Assembly (NCBI GenBank): GCA_009785115.1 | Contig: WQWY01000004.1 | Location: 101,241-165,240 of the forward strand | Origin: Micrococcales bacterium | GTDB lineage: Bacteria; Actinomycetota; Actinomycetes; Actinomycetales; Cellulomonadaceae | Direction of reading: 5' to 3' | DNA length: 64,000 nucleotides | In this document: positions 19,742 to 29,307 of the stretch, in pieces | How positions within the stretch are numbered: position 1 is the first letter of the stretch | Layout of the letters: every line of letters begins with the position of its first letter | The notes under the pieces: model-generated | Database searches by the model: none | The model's input: only the letters and a program-made list of their open reading frames with translations | What the model was told of the DNA's origin: nothing | Translations under genes and position numbers: made by a program

Positions 19742-20347
19742 GTGTTCGGACGCGAGAAGACTCCCCCGCCCCCGCTCGAGGACGTGACGCCGACGCCGCG
19801 GAAGGTCGGCGGCAAGGGGCACGCCACGCCCAGGCGCAAGGAAGCCCAGGCGGCCAACAGGCGCCCGTTGGTGCCGACCGACCGCAAGGCGGCGAGCAAG
19901 GACGCCAGGGCGGCGCAGCGGCGCAAGCGCGACCTGGAGTACCAGGCGATGATGACCGGCGACGAGCAGAACATGCCTCTGCAGCACCGTGGCCCGGTGC
20001 GCCGCTACGTCCGCGACGCGGTCGACTCCCAGCGCACCAGCGCCGAGTACTTCCTCCCCGCGGCGCTGGTGCTGCTCGTCGGGGCGGTGGCGATCTCCGG
20101 CCTGCTCGGCTCCGCGGCGGGCACGATGATCTCCACCACCCTCGTCTTGCTGCCGTACTTCTACCTGGCGTTCAGCGCGCTCGACACGTTCCTGAGGTGG
20201 CGCAGGCTCAAGGCCGTGCTGACTCGCAAGTTCGGCGCTGCCGGGACGGCGCGCGGCACGGCGGGCTACTTCGTGATGAGGGCCTACCAGCTGCGCCGTC
20301 TGCGGATGCCCAAGCCCCAGGTCAGGCCCGGACAGCTGCCTCGCTGA
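19742..20347 (+). CDS. DUF3043-family membrane protein
   Basis: FGREKTPPPPLEDVTPTPRKVGGKGHATPRRKEAQAANRRPLVPTDRK...YQAMMTGDEQNMPLQHRGPVRRYVRDAVDSQRTSAEYFLP. Confidence 0.85.
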   Translation: MFGREKTPPPPLEDVTPTPRKVGGKGHATPRRKEAQAANRRPLVPTDRKAASKDARAAQRRKRDLEYQAMMTGDEQNMPLQHRGPVRRYVRDAVDSQRTSAEYFLPAALVLLVGAVAISGLLGSAAGTMISTTLVLLPYFYLAFSALDTFLRWRRLKAVLTRKFGAAGTARGTAGYFVMRAYQLRRLRMPKPQVRPGQLPR

Positions 20348-20357
20348 GACGGATCGT

Positions 20358-20579
20358 CTAGGCCGGTGCGCTCGGTCTCGCGAGGTCGAGCGACGCACCG
20401 ACCGGTGCGCCCTCGTGCAGCAGCCTGGCCTGACGCACTCCTTGTGCCGCCAGGTCGCGCCAGTGCTCACCGATCCACTGCTCGGCGTCGAAGCGCGCGG
20501 TGAACGCGGGCCCCACACGCTCGGCAGGCTCGCCGTCGACGCCCAGCAGGGCCCACTCCCAGCGCGGCCGCACGCTCAT
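20358..20579 (-). CDS. hypothetical small protein
   Basis: MSVRPRWEWALLGVDGEPAERVGPAFTARFDAEQWIGEHWRDLAAQGVRQARLLHEGAPVG... coding-like in-frame portion of the 20358-20711 ORF. Confidence 0.6.
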   Translation of the reverse strand: MSVRPRWEWALLGVDGEPAERVGPAFTARFDAEQWIGEHWRDLAAQGVRQARLLHEGAPVGASLDLARPSAPA

Positions 20580-20592
20580 CTCGCACCGCCGC

Positions 20593-21645
20593 TCACGACG
20601 AGGCCGAGCTCGCACGGGCCGCCGCGGCTCCCAACGCCCGCGCGATCCGGACGGCGTAGGACGGCCCCTGGTAGATGAAACCGGTGTAGCCCTGGACCAG
20701 GGTCGCACCACGCGCCAGGTACTCGGCGGCGTCGGCGGCCGTCGTGATGCCCCCGACGCCGATGATGACCAGGTCAGGGCCCAGACGCTCGCGCAGGCGG
20801 GCGACCACCGTCAGCCCACGGCTCCGCAGCGGGGGCCCGGAGAGCCCGCCGTCACCCAGGTCGTGGGCGATGGTGGTGTTCACCGCGACCACCCCGTCCA
20901 GGCCGAGCTCGAGAGCCAGGTCAGCGATCTCGTCCACCTGCTCGTCAGCGAGGTCGGGGGCGATCTTCACCAGCAACGGTACCCGGTGACCCCCCTGGGC
21001 GACGGTGGCCGCGTCGGCCGCCTGTCGCACGGCCTCGAGCACCGGACGCAGCACCTCGACCGCCTGGAGGTCCCGTAGGCCCGGGGTGTTCGGCGACGAG
21101 ACGTTGACCACCAGGTAGTCGGCGTACGGCGCGAGACGCTCCGCGCTGGTGGCGTAGTCGGCGGGAGCGCCGGCCAACGGGGTCGCCTTCGTCTTGCCGA
21201 GGTTGACCCCGACGAACGCCGCCCGACCCTCGGGTGTCGAGCGCAGACGACGCAGCCGGTGCTCGGCACGCGCCGAGCCCTCGTTGTTGAAGCCCATCCG
21301 GTTGCGCAGCCCGTGCACCGCGAGCACCCGCCACAGCCGTGGCTTGGGGTTGCCCGGCTGCGGCATCGCCGTGACGGTGCCGACCTCGACGAAGCCGAAG
21401 CCGAGCATGGTCAGCCCGAGCACCCCTCGAGCGTCCTTGTCGAAGCCGGCCGCGACCCCGAGCACGGACGGCACGGTCCGTCCCCAGACCTCGACCTGGG
21501 CCGTCGGTGGCACGCGGTACCACGAGCCCACGACCCGCCGGGCCAGCGGGACCGCCGCGACAGCACGGATCAGCGCGAACGCCACACGGTGCGCGACCTC
21601 CGGGTCCGTCCGCAGCGCCACCAGGTTGAAGAGCAGCCTGTACAC
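20593..21645 (-). CDS. pyrD: quinone-dependent dihydroorotate dehydrogenase
   Basis: [102 protein letters not shown]. Confidence 0.93.
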   Translation of the reverse strand: MYRLLFNLVALRTDPEVAHRVAFALIRAVAAVPLARRVVGSWYRVPPTAQVEVWGRTVPSVLGVAAGFDKDARGVLGLTMLGFGFVEVGTVTAMPQPGNPKPRLWRVLAVHGLRNRMGFNNEGSARAEHRLRRLRSTPEGRAAFVGVNLGKTKATPLAGAPADYATSAERLAPYADYLVVNVSSPNTPGLRDLQAVEVLRPVLEAVRQAADAATVAQGGHRVPLLVKIAPDLADEQVDEIADLALELGLDGVVAVNTTIAHDLGDGGLSGPPLRSRGLTVVARLRERLGPDLVIIGVGGITTAADAAEYLARGATLVQGYTGFIYQGPSYAVRIARALGAAAARASSASS

Positions 21646-21705
21646 ACGGACCAACCTACGTGACTCGCGCGGCGCCGCCCGGCCGCAGGGCCGTACTATC
21701 GCCGG

Positions 21706-23175
21706 GTGATCTCGTTGACCCAGGCCGCACCTGCCACCGTCTCCGTCGACGCTCTCGTCGTCGTCCTCGCCGAGCGCCCCGAAGGGCTCGTCCCTCTGGG
21801 CGACGTGCCCGACGAGATCCGTACCCTGGTGTCGGGCTCCGCGCAGGTGCTGGGCCTGACCGGCGCCGCCGACGAGGTGCACCGGGTGCCCGCGCACAGG
21901 CTGCGTGCCCGCTCCGTCGTGCTCACCGGGGCCGGGAAGGCCTCGACGCCGGAGTCCCTGCGCCGCGCGGTCGGTGCGGCGACCCGCTCGCTGGCGGGGC
22001 TGACCAGCGCCGCTGTGGTGCTGCCCGACGACGAGCCGGAGACCTTGACGGCGGTCGCCGAAGGCGCCCTGCTGGGCGCCTACGCCTACACCCGGTACCA
22101 CGGCCAGGGCTCGAGCAGCACCACCAAGCCCGCCCTGGGCGAGGTCCAGCTGCTGCTCGGCCACCGCCCCACCAAGGCCGAGACCCGGTCGGTGCAGCGG
22201 GCGCAGGTGCTGGCCGAGGCCGTGCACGCCGCGCGCGACCTGGTCAACGCCGCCCCCAACGACCTCTACCCAGAGGCCTTCGCCGACGTCGCGCGCACCG
22301 CCACCAAGGGTCTCAAGGGCGTGAAGATCACGGTGCTGGACGAGAAGGCCCTCGCTGCCGGGAGCTTCGGCGGCCTGGTCGGCGTCGGTCAGGGCTCGGC
22401 CCGTCCGCCGCGCCTGGTCAAGGTGGCCTACTCCCCCGGCCGCGCCAAGCGGTCGGTGGCGCTGGTCGGCAAGGGCATCACGTTCGACTCTGGCGGCATC
22501 TCGCTGAAGCCGTCTGCCGACATGGACGAGATGAAGTCAGACATGGCCGGCGCGGCGACCGTGCTGAGCACCGTCGTCGCGGCGGCGCGGCTGAACCTGC
22601 CGATCGCCGTGACCGCGTGGTGCGCCCTGGCCGAGAACATGCCGTCGGGCACGGCCCAGCGCCCGTCGGACGTGCTGACCATGCGCGACGGGACCACGGT
22701 CGAGGTGCTCAACACCGACGCCGAAGGACGCCTGGCGATGGCCGACGTCCTGGTGGCGGCCGTCGAGGAAACACCGGACCTGGTGGTCGACGTGGCCACG
22801 CTCACCGGGGCGCAGGTCGTCGCCCTCGGGCGGAGGGTCGCGGCGGTGATGGGCACCGACGACGCCCGTGAGGAGGTGGTCGCCGCCGCGACCGCCAGCG
22901 GCGAGGCGTTCTGGCCGATGCCGCTGCCCGAGGACATGAAGTCGGGGCTGAAGTCGAAGGTGGCCGACCTCGCCAACATCGGTGAGCGCTGGGGCGGGAT
23001 GCTCCTGGCCGGTCTGTTCCTGGCGGAGTTCGTCGGCGACACCCCCTGGGCGCACCTGGACGTGGCCGGGCCGGCCTACAACAGCAAGACGGCCTACGGG
23101 TACACCCCGCTCGGTGGCACGGGCATGGGGGTGCGCACCCTGCTCACCCTGCTGGAGTCCCGCGCGGAGCGCTGA
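21706..23175 (+). CDS. pepA: leucyl (cytosol) aminopeptidase
   Basis: VGKGITFDSGGISLKPSADMDEMKSDMAGAATV...NTDAEGRLAMADVL. Confidence 0.95.
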   Translation: MISLTQAAPATVSVDALVVVLAERPEGLVPLGDVPDEIRTLVSGSAQVLGLTGAADEVHRVPAHRLRARSVVLTGAGKASTPESLRRAVGAATRSLAGLTSAAVVLPDDEPETLTAVAEGALLGAYAYTRYHGQGSSSTTKPALGEVQLLLGHRPTKAETRSVQRAQVLAEAVHAARDLVNAAPNDLYPEAFADVARTATKGLKGVKITVLDEKALAAGSFGGLVGVGQGSARPPRLVKVAYSPGRAKRSVALVGKGITFDSGGISLKPSADMDEMKSDMAGAATVLSTVVAAARLNLPIAVTAWCALAENMPSGTAQRPSDVLTMRDGTTVEVLNTDAEGRLAMADVLVAAVEETPDLVVDVATLTGAQVVALGRRVAAVMGTDDAREEVVAAATASGEAFWPMPLPEDMKSGLKSKVADLANIGERWGGMLLAGLFLAEFVGDTPWAHLDVAGPAYNSKTAYGYTPLGGTGMGVRTLLTLLESRAER

Positions 23176-23279
23176 CGACGAGGTGCGGAGCGCTGACAGC
23201 GGGACGGGACGGTGACAGGCAGGGCCCGTCACGTACGATTCAGCCCGACCCAGCCCAGGGACGACGGACGGGACGCGGT

Positions 23280-24203
23280 GTGAGCCAGACCCCCAAGAGA
23301 CGCGGCCTCGCCGTGTCCCGACGCGTTCGCACCGTCGTCGTCGCGCTCCTCGCCACGACGGTGGTGGCGATGCTGGCTGCCCGCTGGGCGTGGGGGCTCG
23401 ACGCGGTCCAGGACTTCGTCGCCCGCTACCCGGGGGTGCCGGCCGGGGCCGAGCACGTCGGCACACCGGGGTGGGTCGTCGTCCTGCACGCGATGAACCT
23501 GTTCTTCATGGCGCTGATCGTGCGGTCCGGCCTGGCCATCCGTGCGGGGGGACGGCCGGCCGGCCGCTGGACCCGCCGCGGCCGTCCGAGGCTGTCGAAG
23601 AAGAAGCGCCCGACGACCATCACCGTGGAGCAGTGGTTCCACGTCAGCCTCGACCTGCTCTGGCTCACGGCCGGTGCCGTCTTCGTGGTGCTGCTGTTCA
23701 CCTCGGGGCGCTGGGTGAGGCTGATCCCGACCAGCGTGGACGTGATCCCCCACGCCGCCTCGGTGGCCCTGCAGATGCTGGCGCTGCACTGGCCGACCGA
23801 GAGCACCTGGGTCGCCTACAACGCCCTCCAGATGCTCGCCTACGCCGGGGTGGTGTTCGTGCTCGCACCGTTGGCGGCGATCACCGGCCTGCGGCAGTCG
23901 GCGCTGTGGCCGACGGGTCGTTCTCGTCTGGACCGCGTCTTCTCCGTCGAGCGGGCCCACGCCCTGCACCACCCGGTGATGGTCGCGTTCGTCGCGTTCG
24001 TCGTGGTGCACGTCGCGATGGTGCTCGCCACCGGGGCGCTGCGGAACCTCAACCACATGTTCGCCTCGCGCGACGACACCTCCCCGCTGGGCCTGGTCGT
24101 CGTCCTCGCCGTCCTGGCTCTGGCCGCTGCCGCCTGGTACGCGACGACCCGGCCGGTGTGGTTGCGCGCGCTGGGGGCGTTGTTCGGCAAGGTCACCCGC
24201 TGA
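23280..24203 (+). CDS. cytochrome b/b6-like (formate dehydrogenase gamma/b561-type) membrane protein
   Basis: Several TM helices with candidate heme His (VVVLHAMNLFFMAL, VEQWFHVSLDLLWL, AHALHHPVMVAFVAFVVVHVAMV). Confidence 0.7.
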   Translation: MSQTPKRRGLAVSRRVRTVVVALLATTVVAMLAARWAWGLDAVQDFVARYPGVPAGAEHVGTPGWVVVLHAMNLFFMALIVRSGLAIRAGGRPAGRWTRRGRPRLSKKKRPTTITVEQWFHVSLDLLWLTAGAVFVVLLFTSGRWVRLIPTSVDVIPHAASVALQMLALHWPTESTWVAYNALQMLAYAGVVFVLAPLAAITGLRQSALWPTGRSRLDRVFSVERAHALHHPVMVAFVAFVVVHVAMVLATGALRNLNHMFASRDDTSPLGLVVVLAVLALAAAAWYATTRPVWLRALGALFGKVTR

Positions 24204-24372
24204 AGCTCCGCGGAGCCTCGTGACGCTCCGCTCGGCCGGTGTGGGAACCGGTAGGTAGGCTGACCCGGGTACGAACAGCGGTTCTTCGCGCCGCCAGGGC
24301 TTCGTATCAGCACGATCTGGGTGTCAAGATAGGACCTAAGGGCCTGGTCTCACCGTCGAACAGGAGTGGCAC

Positions 24373-25752
24373 GTGACTGAGGAGAACGTCTACGACATCG
24401 TCATCCTGGGTGGCGGCAGCGGCGGGTACGCCGCGGCGCTGCGTGCCGCCGAGCTGGACATGTCGGTCGCCCTGGTCGAGGCCGACAAGGTCGGTGGCAC
24501 CTGCCTGCACCGGGGCTGCATCCCGACCAAGGCTCTCCTGCACGCTGCCGAGCTCGCTGACGACGCCCGCGAGAGCGCCCAGTACGGCGTACACACGCAC
24601 CTGGAGCGCATCGACATCGGTGAGGTCAACCAGTACAAGGACTCGGTGGTCGGCCGCCTCTACAAGGGCCTGCAGGGCCTGGTGGCCGCTCGCAAGGTCG
24701 AGCTGGTCAACGGCTGGGGCCGTCTGGTCGCCCCGGACACGGTCGAGGTGGACGGCCGTCGGCTGGTGGGGCGCAACGTGGTGCTCGCCTCCGGGTCGTA
24801 CTCGCGCACCCTGCCCGGGCTGGAGATCGGCGGCCGGGTGATCACCTCGGACGCGGCACTGACGCTGGACTGGGTGCCCAAGTCCGTGGTGGTGCTCGGC
24901 GGCGGGGTCATCGGCTGCGAGTTCGCGAGCGTGTGGCGCTCGTTCGGGGCCGAGGTCACCATCATCGAGGCGCTCCCTCACCTGGTGCCCAACGAGGACG
25001 CGGCGATCAGCAAGGCTTTCGAGCGAGCGTTCCGCAAGCGCGGGATCGCCTTCAGCACCGGCGTCCGGTTCGAGAGCGTCACGCAGGACGACTCGGCGGT
25101 CCACGTGCGGCTGGAGGACGGCAAGACCTTCGACGCGGACCTGCTGCTGGTGGCCGTCGGGCGCGGGCCCGCCACCGCCGACCTGGGCTACGAGGAGCAG
25201 GGCATCGCGATGGACCGCGGCTTCGTGCTCGCCGACGAGCGGCTGCGCACCAACGTGCAGAACGTGTACGCGGCCGGTGACATCGTGCCGGGCCTCCAGC
25301 TCGCCCACCGTGGGTTCGCCCAGGGCATCTTCGTCGCCGAGCAGATCGCCGGCCTCAACCCGGCGCCCATCGTGGAGTCGGGTATCCCCCGGGTCACCTA
25401 CTCGACCCCGGAGGTCGCCTCGGTCGGGCTGACCGAGGCCCAGGCCAAGGCCGAGCACGGCGCCGACAAGGTGACCACGCTGGAGTACAACCTCGGCGGC
25501 AACGGCAAGTCGCAGATCCTCGGCACCCAGGGTTTCGTCAAGCTGGTGCGCCTCGACGACGGGCCGGTGGTCGGGGTCCACATGATCGGTGCCCGGGTCG
25601 GCGAGCTGATCGGCGAGGCCCAGCTCATCGTCGCCTGGGAGGCCTACCCCGACGACGTCGCCTCGCTCGTCCACGCCCACCCCACACAGAACGAGGCCCT
25701 CGGCGAGGCCTTCCTCGCCCTGGCCGGCAAGCCGCTGCACGCCCACGCCTGA
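24373..25752 (+). CDS. lpdA: dihydrolipoyl dehydrogenase
   Basis: DIVILGGGSGGYAAALRAAEL...VGGTCLHRGCIPTKALL...AAGDIVPGLQLAHRGFAQGI. Confidence 0.95.
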   Translation: MTEENVYDIVILGGGSGGYAAALRAAELDMSVALVEADKVGGTCLHRGCIPTKALLHAAELADDARESAQYGVHTHLERIDIGEVNQYKDSVVGRLYKGLQGLVAARKVELVNGWGRLVAPDTVEVDGRRLVGRNVVLASGSYSRTLPGLEIGGRVITSDAALTLDWVPKSVVVLGGGVIGCEFASVWRSFGAEVTIIEALPHLVPNEDAAISKAFERAFRKRGIAFSTGVRFESVTQDDSAVHVRLEDGKTFDADLLLVAVGRGPATADLGYEEQGIAMDRGFVLADERLRTNVQNVYAAGDIVPGLQLAHRGFAQGIFVAEQIAGLNPAPIVESGIPRVTYSTPEVASVGLTEAQAKAEHGADKVTTLEYNLGGNGKSQILGTQGFVKLVRLDDGPVVGVHMIGARVGELIGEAQLIVAWEAYPDDVASLVHAHPTQNEALGEAFLALAGKPLHAHA

Positions 25753-25771
25753 GCAGTCGAAGGAGACACGA

Positions 25772-27529
25772 ATGTCGCACCACGTGCAGCTTCCCGCCCT
25801 CGGCGAGTCGGTGACCGAGGGCACCGTCACCCAGTGGCTCAAGGCGGTCGGTGACCGTGTCGAGGTGGACGAGCCGCTGCTGGAGATCTCGACCGACAAG
25901 GTCGACACCGAGATCCCCTCCCCGGTGTCCGGGGTGCTCGAGCAGATCCTCGTGCCGGAGGACGAGACCGCCGAGGTCGGTGCCGTGCTCGCTGTGATCG
26001 GTGACGGGACCGGTACGAGCGCGCCTGCCCCGGCCGCACCGGCCGAGACGCCCGCCACCTTCGAGCCTCCCGCAGCCTTCGAGGCGCCTGCGGCCACCGA
26101 GCCTCAGAGCACGCCCCCGGCGGCCTTCGTCGACGCCCCCGCCGCGACGTCCGGCGACGCGACCGACGTCACCCTCCCGGCTCTGGGCGAGTCGGTGACC
26201 GAGGGCACCGTCACCCGGTGGCTCAAGGCGGTCGGTGAGCACGTGGACGTCGACGAGCCGCTGCTGGAGATCTCGACCGACAAGGTCGACACCGAGATGC
26301 CCTCCCCTGTCGCCGGCACGCTGCTGGAGATCGTGGTTCCCGAGGACGAGACCGCCGAGGTCGGTGCCGTGCTGGCCCGGATCGGCTCGGGTGCTCCCGC
26401 CGCTGTCTCTACGACCCCGCCCGCCGCGTCAGCCCCGGCCGCGCCCTCGGTACCTCCGCCACCGGTCGTCCCGGCGCCGACCGTGCCGAAGCCGCCCTCG
26501 TCGGCCGCGCCACCCTCGGCCGCGCTCTCGGTCGTGCCCGCGCCTCCGTTCGTGCCGCCCGCGCCCTCTCCCGCCCCCGTGGCGATCCCGCCCACCCCGA
26601 GCCAGGTGACGAGCACCGGCTACGTGACCCCGCTGGTCCGCAGGCTCGCGACCGAGCGCGGTGTCGACCTGAGCCGGGTGGTCGGCACCGGCGTGGGCGG
26701 GCGGATCCGCAAGGAGGACGTGCTCGCGGCCGCCGCCCCGCTCGCCGCCACGGCTCCCGCCGGGCCGACGGGAGTCTCGGCCGCACCGACCACCATCGGT
26801 GCGGTCTCCCCGCTGCGGGGCACCACCGAGAAGGCCAGCCGGCTGCGCCAGATCATCGCGGAACGGATGGTCGAGGCCCTGCACACCCAGGCCCAGCTCA
26901 CCACCGTGGTCGAGGTGGACGTCACCAAGGTGGCCGCGCTGCGCGACCGCGTCAAGGACGAGATCGCCCGGCGCGAGGGCGTCAGGCTGACCTTCCTGCC
27001 GTTCTTCGTGCTCGCCGCGGGCGAGGCGCTGCGGACGTACCCGAAGGTCAACGGCCTGCTCGAGGGCACGCAGATCACCTACCCGGCGTCGGAGAACATC
27101 GGCATCGCGGTCGACACCGAGCGCGGCCTGGTGGTCCCGGTGCTGCGCGACGCCGTCGATCTCGGCCTGGTCGGCATCGCCCGCGGCATCGCTGATCTCG
27201 CCTCGCGCACCCGTGACAACAAGGTCGCCCCCGACGAGCTGTCCGGGGCGACGTTCACCGTGACCAACACCGGGTGGGGAGGGGCGCTCATCGACACGCC
27301 GATCGTCCCGACCGGCACCTCGGCGATCTTGGCCACCGGTGCGATCGTCAGGCGCCCGGCCGTGGTGACCGCACCCGACGGGTCGGAGGCGGTCGCGATC
27401 CGTTCGATGTGCTACCTGGCCTTGTCGTACGACCACCGGCTGGTCGACGGCGCGGACGCCGCCCGCTACCTCGGGGCGGTCAAGGCCCGGATCGAGGAGG
27501 GCTCCTTCGAGCCCGACCTCGGCGTGTAG
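25772..27529 (+). CDS. sucB: 2-oxoglutarate dehydrogenase E2 (dihydrolipoamide succinyltransferase) with two lipoyl domains
   Basis: Two ESVTEGTVT.WLKAVG...EPLLEISTDKVDTE lipoyl domains, E3-binding region (TPLVRRLATERGVDLSRVVGTGVGGRIRKEDVL) and catalytic LSYDHRLVDGADAARYL. Confidence 0.93.
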   Translation: MSHHVQLPALGESVTEGTVTQWLKAVGDRVEVDEPLLEISTDKVDTEIPSPVSGVLEQILVPEDETAEVGAVLAVIGDGTGTSAPAPAAPAETPATFEPPAAFEAPAATEPQSTPPAAFVDAPAATSGDATDVTLPALGESVTEGTVTRWLKAVGEHVDVDEPLLEISTDKVDTEMPSPVAGTLLEIVVPEDETAEVGAVLARIGSGAPAAVSTTPPAASAPAAPSVPPPPVVPAPTVPKPPSSAAPPSAALSVVPAPPFVPPAPSPAPVAIPPTPSQVTSTGYVTPLVRRLATERGVDLSRVVGTGVGGRIRKEDVLAAAAPLAATAPAGPTGVSAAPTTIGAVSPLRGTTEKASRLRQIIAERMVEALHTQAQLTTVVEVDVTKVAALRDRVKDEIARREGVRLTFLPFFVLAAGEALRTYPKVNGLLEGTQITYPASENIGIAVDTERGLVVPVLRDAVDLGLVGIARGIADLASRTRDNKVAPDELSGATFTVTNTGWGGALIDTPIVPTGTSAILATGAIVRRPAVVTAPDGSEAVAIRSMCYLALSYDHRLVDGADAARYLGAVKARIEEGSFEPDLGV

Positions 27530-27531
27530 CC

Positions 27532-28413
27532 GTGCGGATCGTCGTCGCCGGGTCTGGCGGGCTGATCGGTCAGGCGCTGCTGCCCGTCCTCCGTGACGGT
27601 GGGCACCAGGTGCTCCGCCTGGTGCGCAGACCTGCCCAGACCTCGGACGAGGCGACCTGGGACCCCGCGCTCGGGCGGCTGGACCCAGAGGTGCTCGACG
27701 GCGCCGACGCGGTGATCGACCTGGCCGGGGCGAGCTTCGGTCCGGCGACCCGCGAACGCCGTCGGGAGTTCCTCAGCTCTCGGGTGCGGACCGCTGGTCT
27801 TCTGGCACGCACCATCAGGCGGCTCGACGCACCGCCGTCGGTGATGCTGCAGGCCTCGGCCACGGGGGCGTACGGAGACCGTGGGGACGACGTCCTCACC
27901 GAGGCCGAGCCGTTCGGCAGCACGTATCTCGCCGACGTGGTGCGGCGCTGGGAGACCGCTGCCGAGCCCGCCGCGGAGTCGTGCCGTCTGGTGCTGCTGC
28001 GCTCAGGCATCGTCTTGTCCCCCACCGGTGGAGCGCTGCGCGCCGTGCTGCCTCTCGTCCGCGCCGGGCTCGGTGCACGTCTCGGCTCTGGTCGACAGTT
28101 CTGGTCGTGGATCACCCTGGCCGACGAGGTGCGCGCGATCGAGCACCTGCTGCGGGCAGACGTGCACGGACCCGTGAACCTGGTCGCCGGCGCGACCCGC
28201 AACGCCGAGATGGTCGCCACGCTCGCCAGCACGCTGCGCCGACCGGCGGCGCTGGCCGTGCCCGCTGCTCCTCTGCGGCTGGTTCTCGGCCCCTTCGCCG
28301 AGGAGCTGTTCGGGTCGACCCGAGCCGAACCGGCAGCGCTGCGCGCCTCTGGTTTCCGTTTCTCTCACCCCGACATCGAGTCGGCCGCCCGTTGGATCAG
28401 GGCCTGCCTCTGA
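27532..28413 (+). CDS. TIGR01777-family NAD-dependent epimerase/oxidoreductase
   Basis: RIVVAGSGGLIGQALLPVLRDGGHQVLRLVRR...ADAVIDLAGASFGPATRERRREFLSSRVRTAGLLARTI...WSWITLADEVRAIEHLL. Confidence 0.88.
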   Translation: MRIVVAGSGGLIGQALLPVLRDGGHQVLRLVRRPAQTSDEATWDPALGRLDPEVLDGADAVIDLAGASFGPATRERRREFLSSRVRTAGLLARTIRRLDAPPSVMLQASATGAYGDRGDDVLTEAEPFGSTYLADVVRRWETAAEPAAESCRLVLLRSGIVLSPTGGALRAVLPLVRAGLGARLGSGRQFWSWITLADEVRAIEHLLRADVHGPVNLVAGATRNAEMVATLASTLRRPAALAVPAAPLRLVLGPFAEELFGSTRAEPAALRASGFRFSHPDIESAARWIRACL

Positions 28414-28491
28414 GGCACGCCCTCTCGGGGGCCTGAGCCGACCGGGGCAACCTGCGACCTGGACCTGACGCCGATACCACCCCGTGTCAGA

Positions 28492-29307
28492 ATGGCCGGT
28501 GTGACCGCGATTCCCGACACGTCACCGCCGTCACCCGCTCCGGGCACACCTCCCGCGCTCGTGATCCGTGGTCTGTCCAAGACCTTCGGGCAGGTCAGGG
28601 CGGTGCGAGGGCTGGACCTCGACGTGCCGCGCGGGTCGATGCTCGGGTTCGTCGGACCCAACGGTGCGGGCAAGACGACCACCTTGTCGATGGTCACGGG
28701 GATGTTGCGCCCCGACGCCGGTCAGGTCTGGGTGGGCGGCGTCGACCTGTGGTCGAACCTGACGGTGATGCGCACGAAGATCGGCGTGCTGCCCGACGAG
28801 CTGAGGCTGTTCGACCGCCTGACCGGCCAAGAGCTGCTCACCTATACCGGGATGCTGCGGAGGATGGACAGGGCCGTGGTGGCCCAGCGCTCGGCCCAGC
28901 TGCTCGACGCCCTGGGGCTGAGCGGCGACGCGCGCAAGCCGGTGGCCGACTACTCGGCAGGCATGACCAAGAAGATCGCGCTGGCCGCCGCGGCGCTGCA
29001 CGCCCCGGACCTGCTGGTGCTGGACGAACCCTTCGAGGCCATCGACCCGGTCTCAGCACGCGCCATCCAGGAGATCCTCGCCCGGTATGCCGCCGACGGT
29101 GGCACGGTGATCCTCTCCTCGCACGTGATGGACACCGTGGAGCGGGTGTGCGACCGCGTCGCGGTGATCCACCACGGCCAGGTGCTGGTGTCGGGAACCC
29201 TGGACGAGGTCGCGGCGGGCCAAGACCTGGAGAGCAGGTTCATCGAGCTGGTGGGCGGCGCGGCCACCCCCGCGGAGCTGTCGTGGTTGCGACCGTCCTC
29301 GACCTGA
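28492..29307 (+). CDS. ABC transporter ATP-binding protein
   Basis: Walker A GPNGAGKTTTLSMVTGML; signature region DYSAGMTKKIALAAAAL; Walker B LLVLDEPFEAID. Confidence 0.93.
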   Translation: MAGVTAIPDTSPPSPAPGTPPALVIRGLSKTFGQVRAVRGLDLDVPRGSMLGFVGPNGAGKTTTLSMVTGMLRPDAGQVWVGGVDLWSNLTVMRTKIGVLPDELRLFDRLTGQELLTYTGMLRRMDRAVVAQRSAQLLDALGLSGDARKPVADYSAGMTKKIALAAAALHAPDLLVLDEPFEAIDPVSARAIQEILARYAADGGTVILSSHVMDTVERVCDRVAVIHHGQVLVSGTLDEVAAGQDLESRFIELVGGAATPAELSWLRPSST

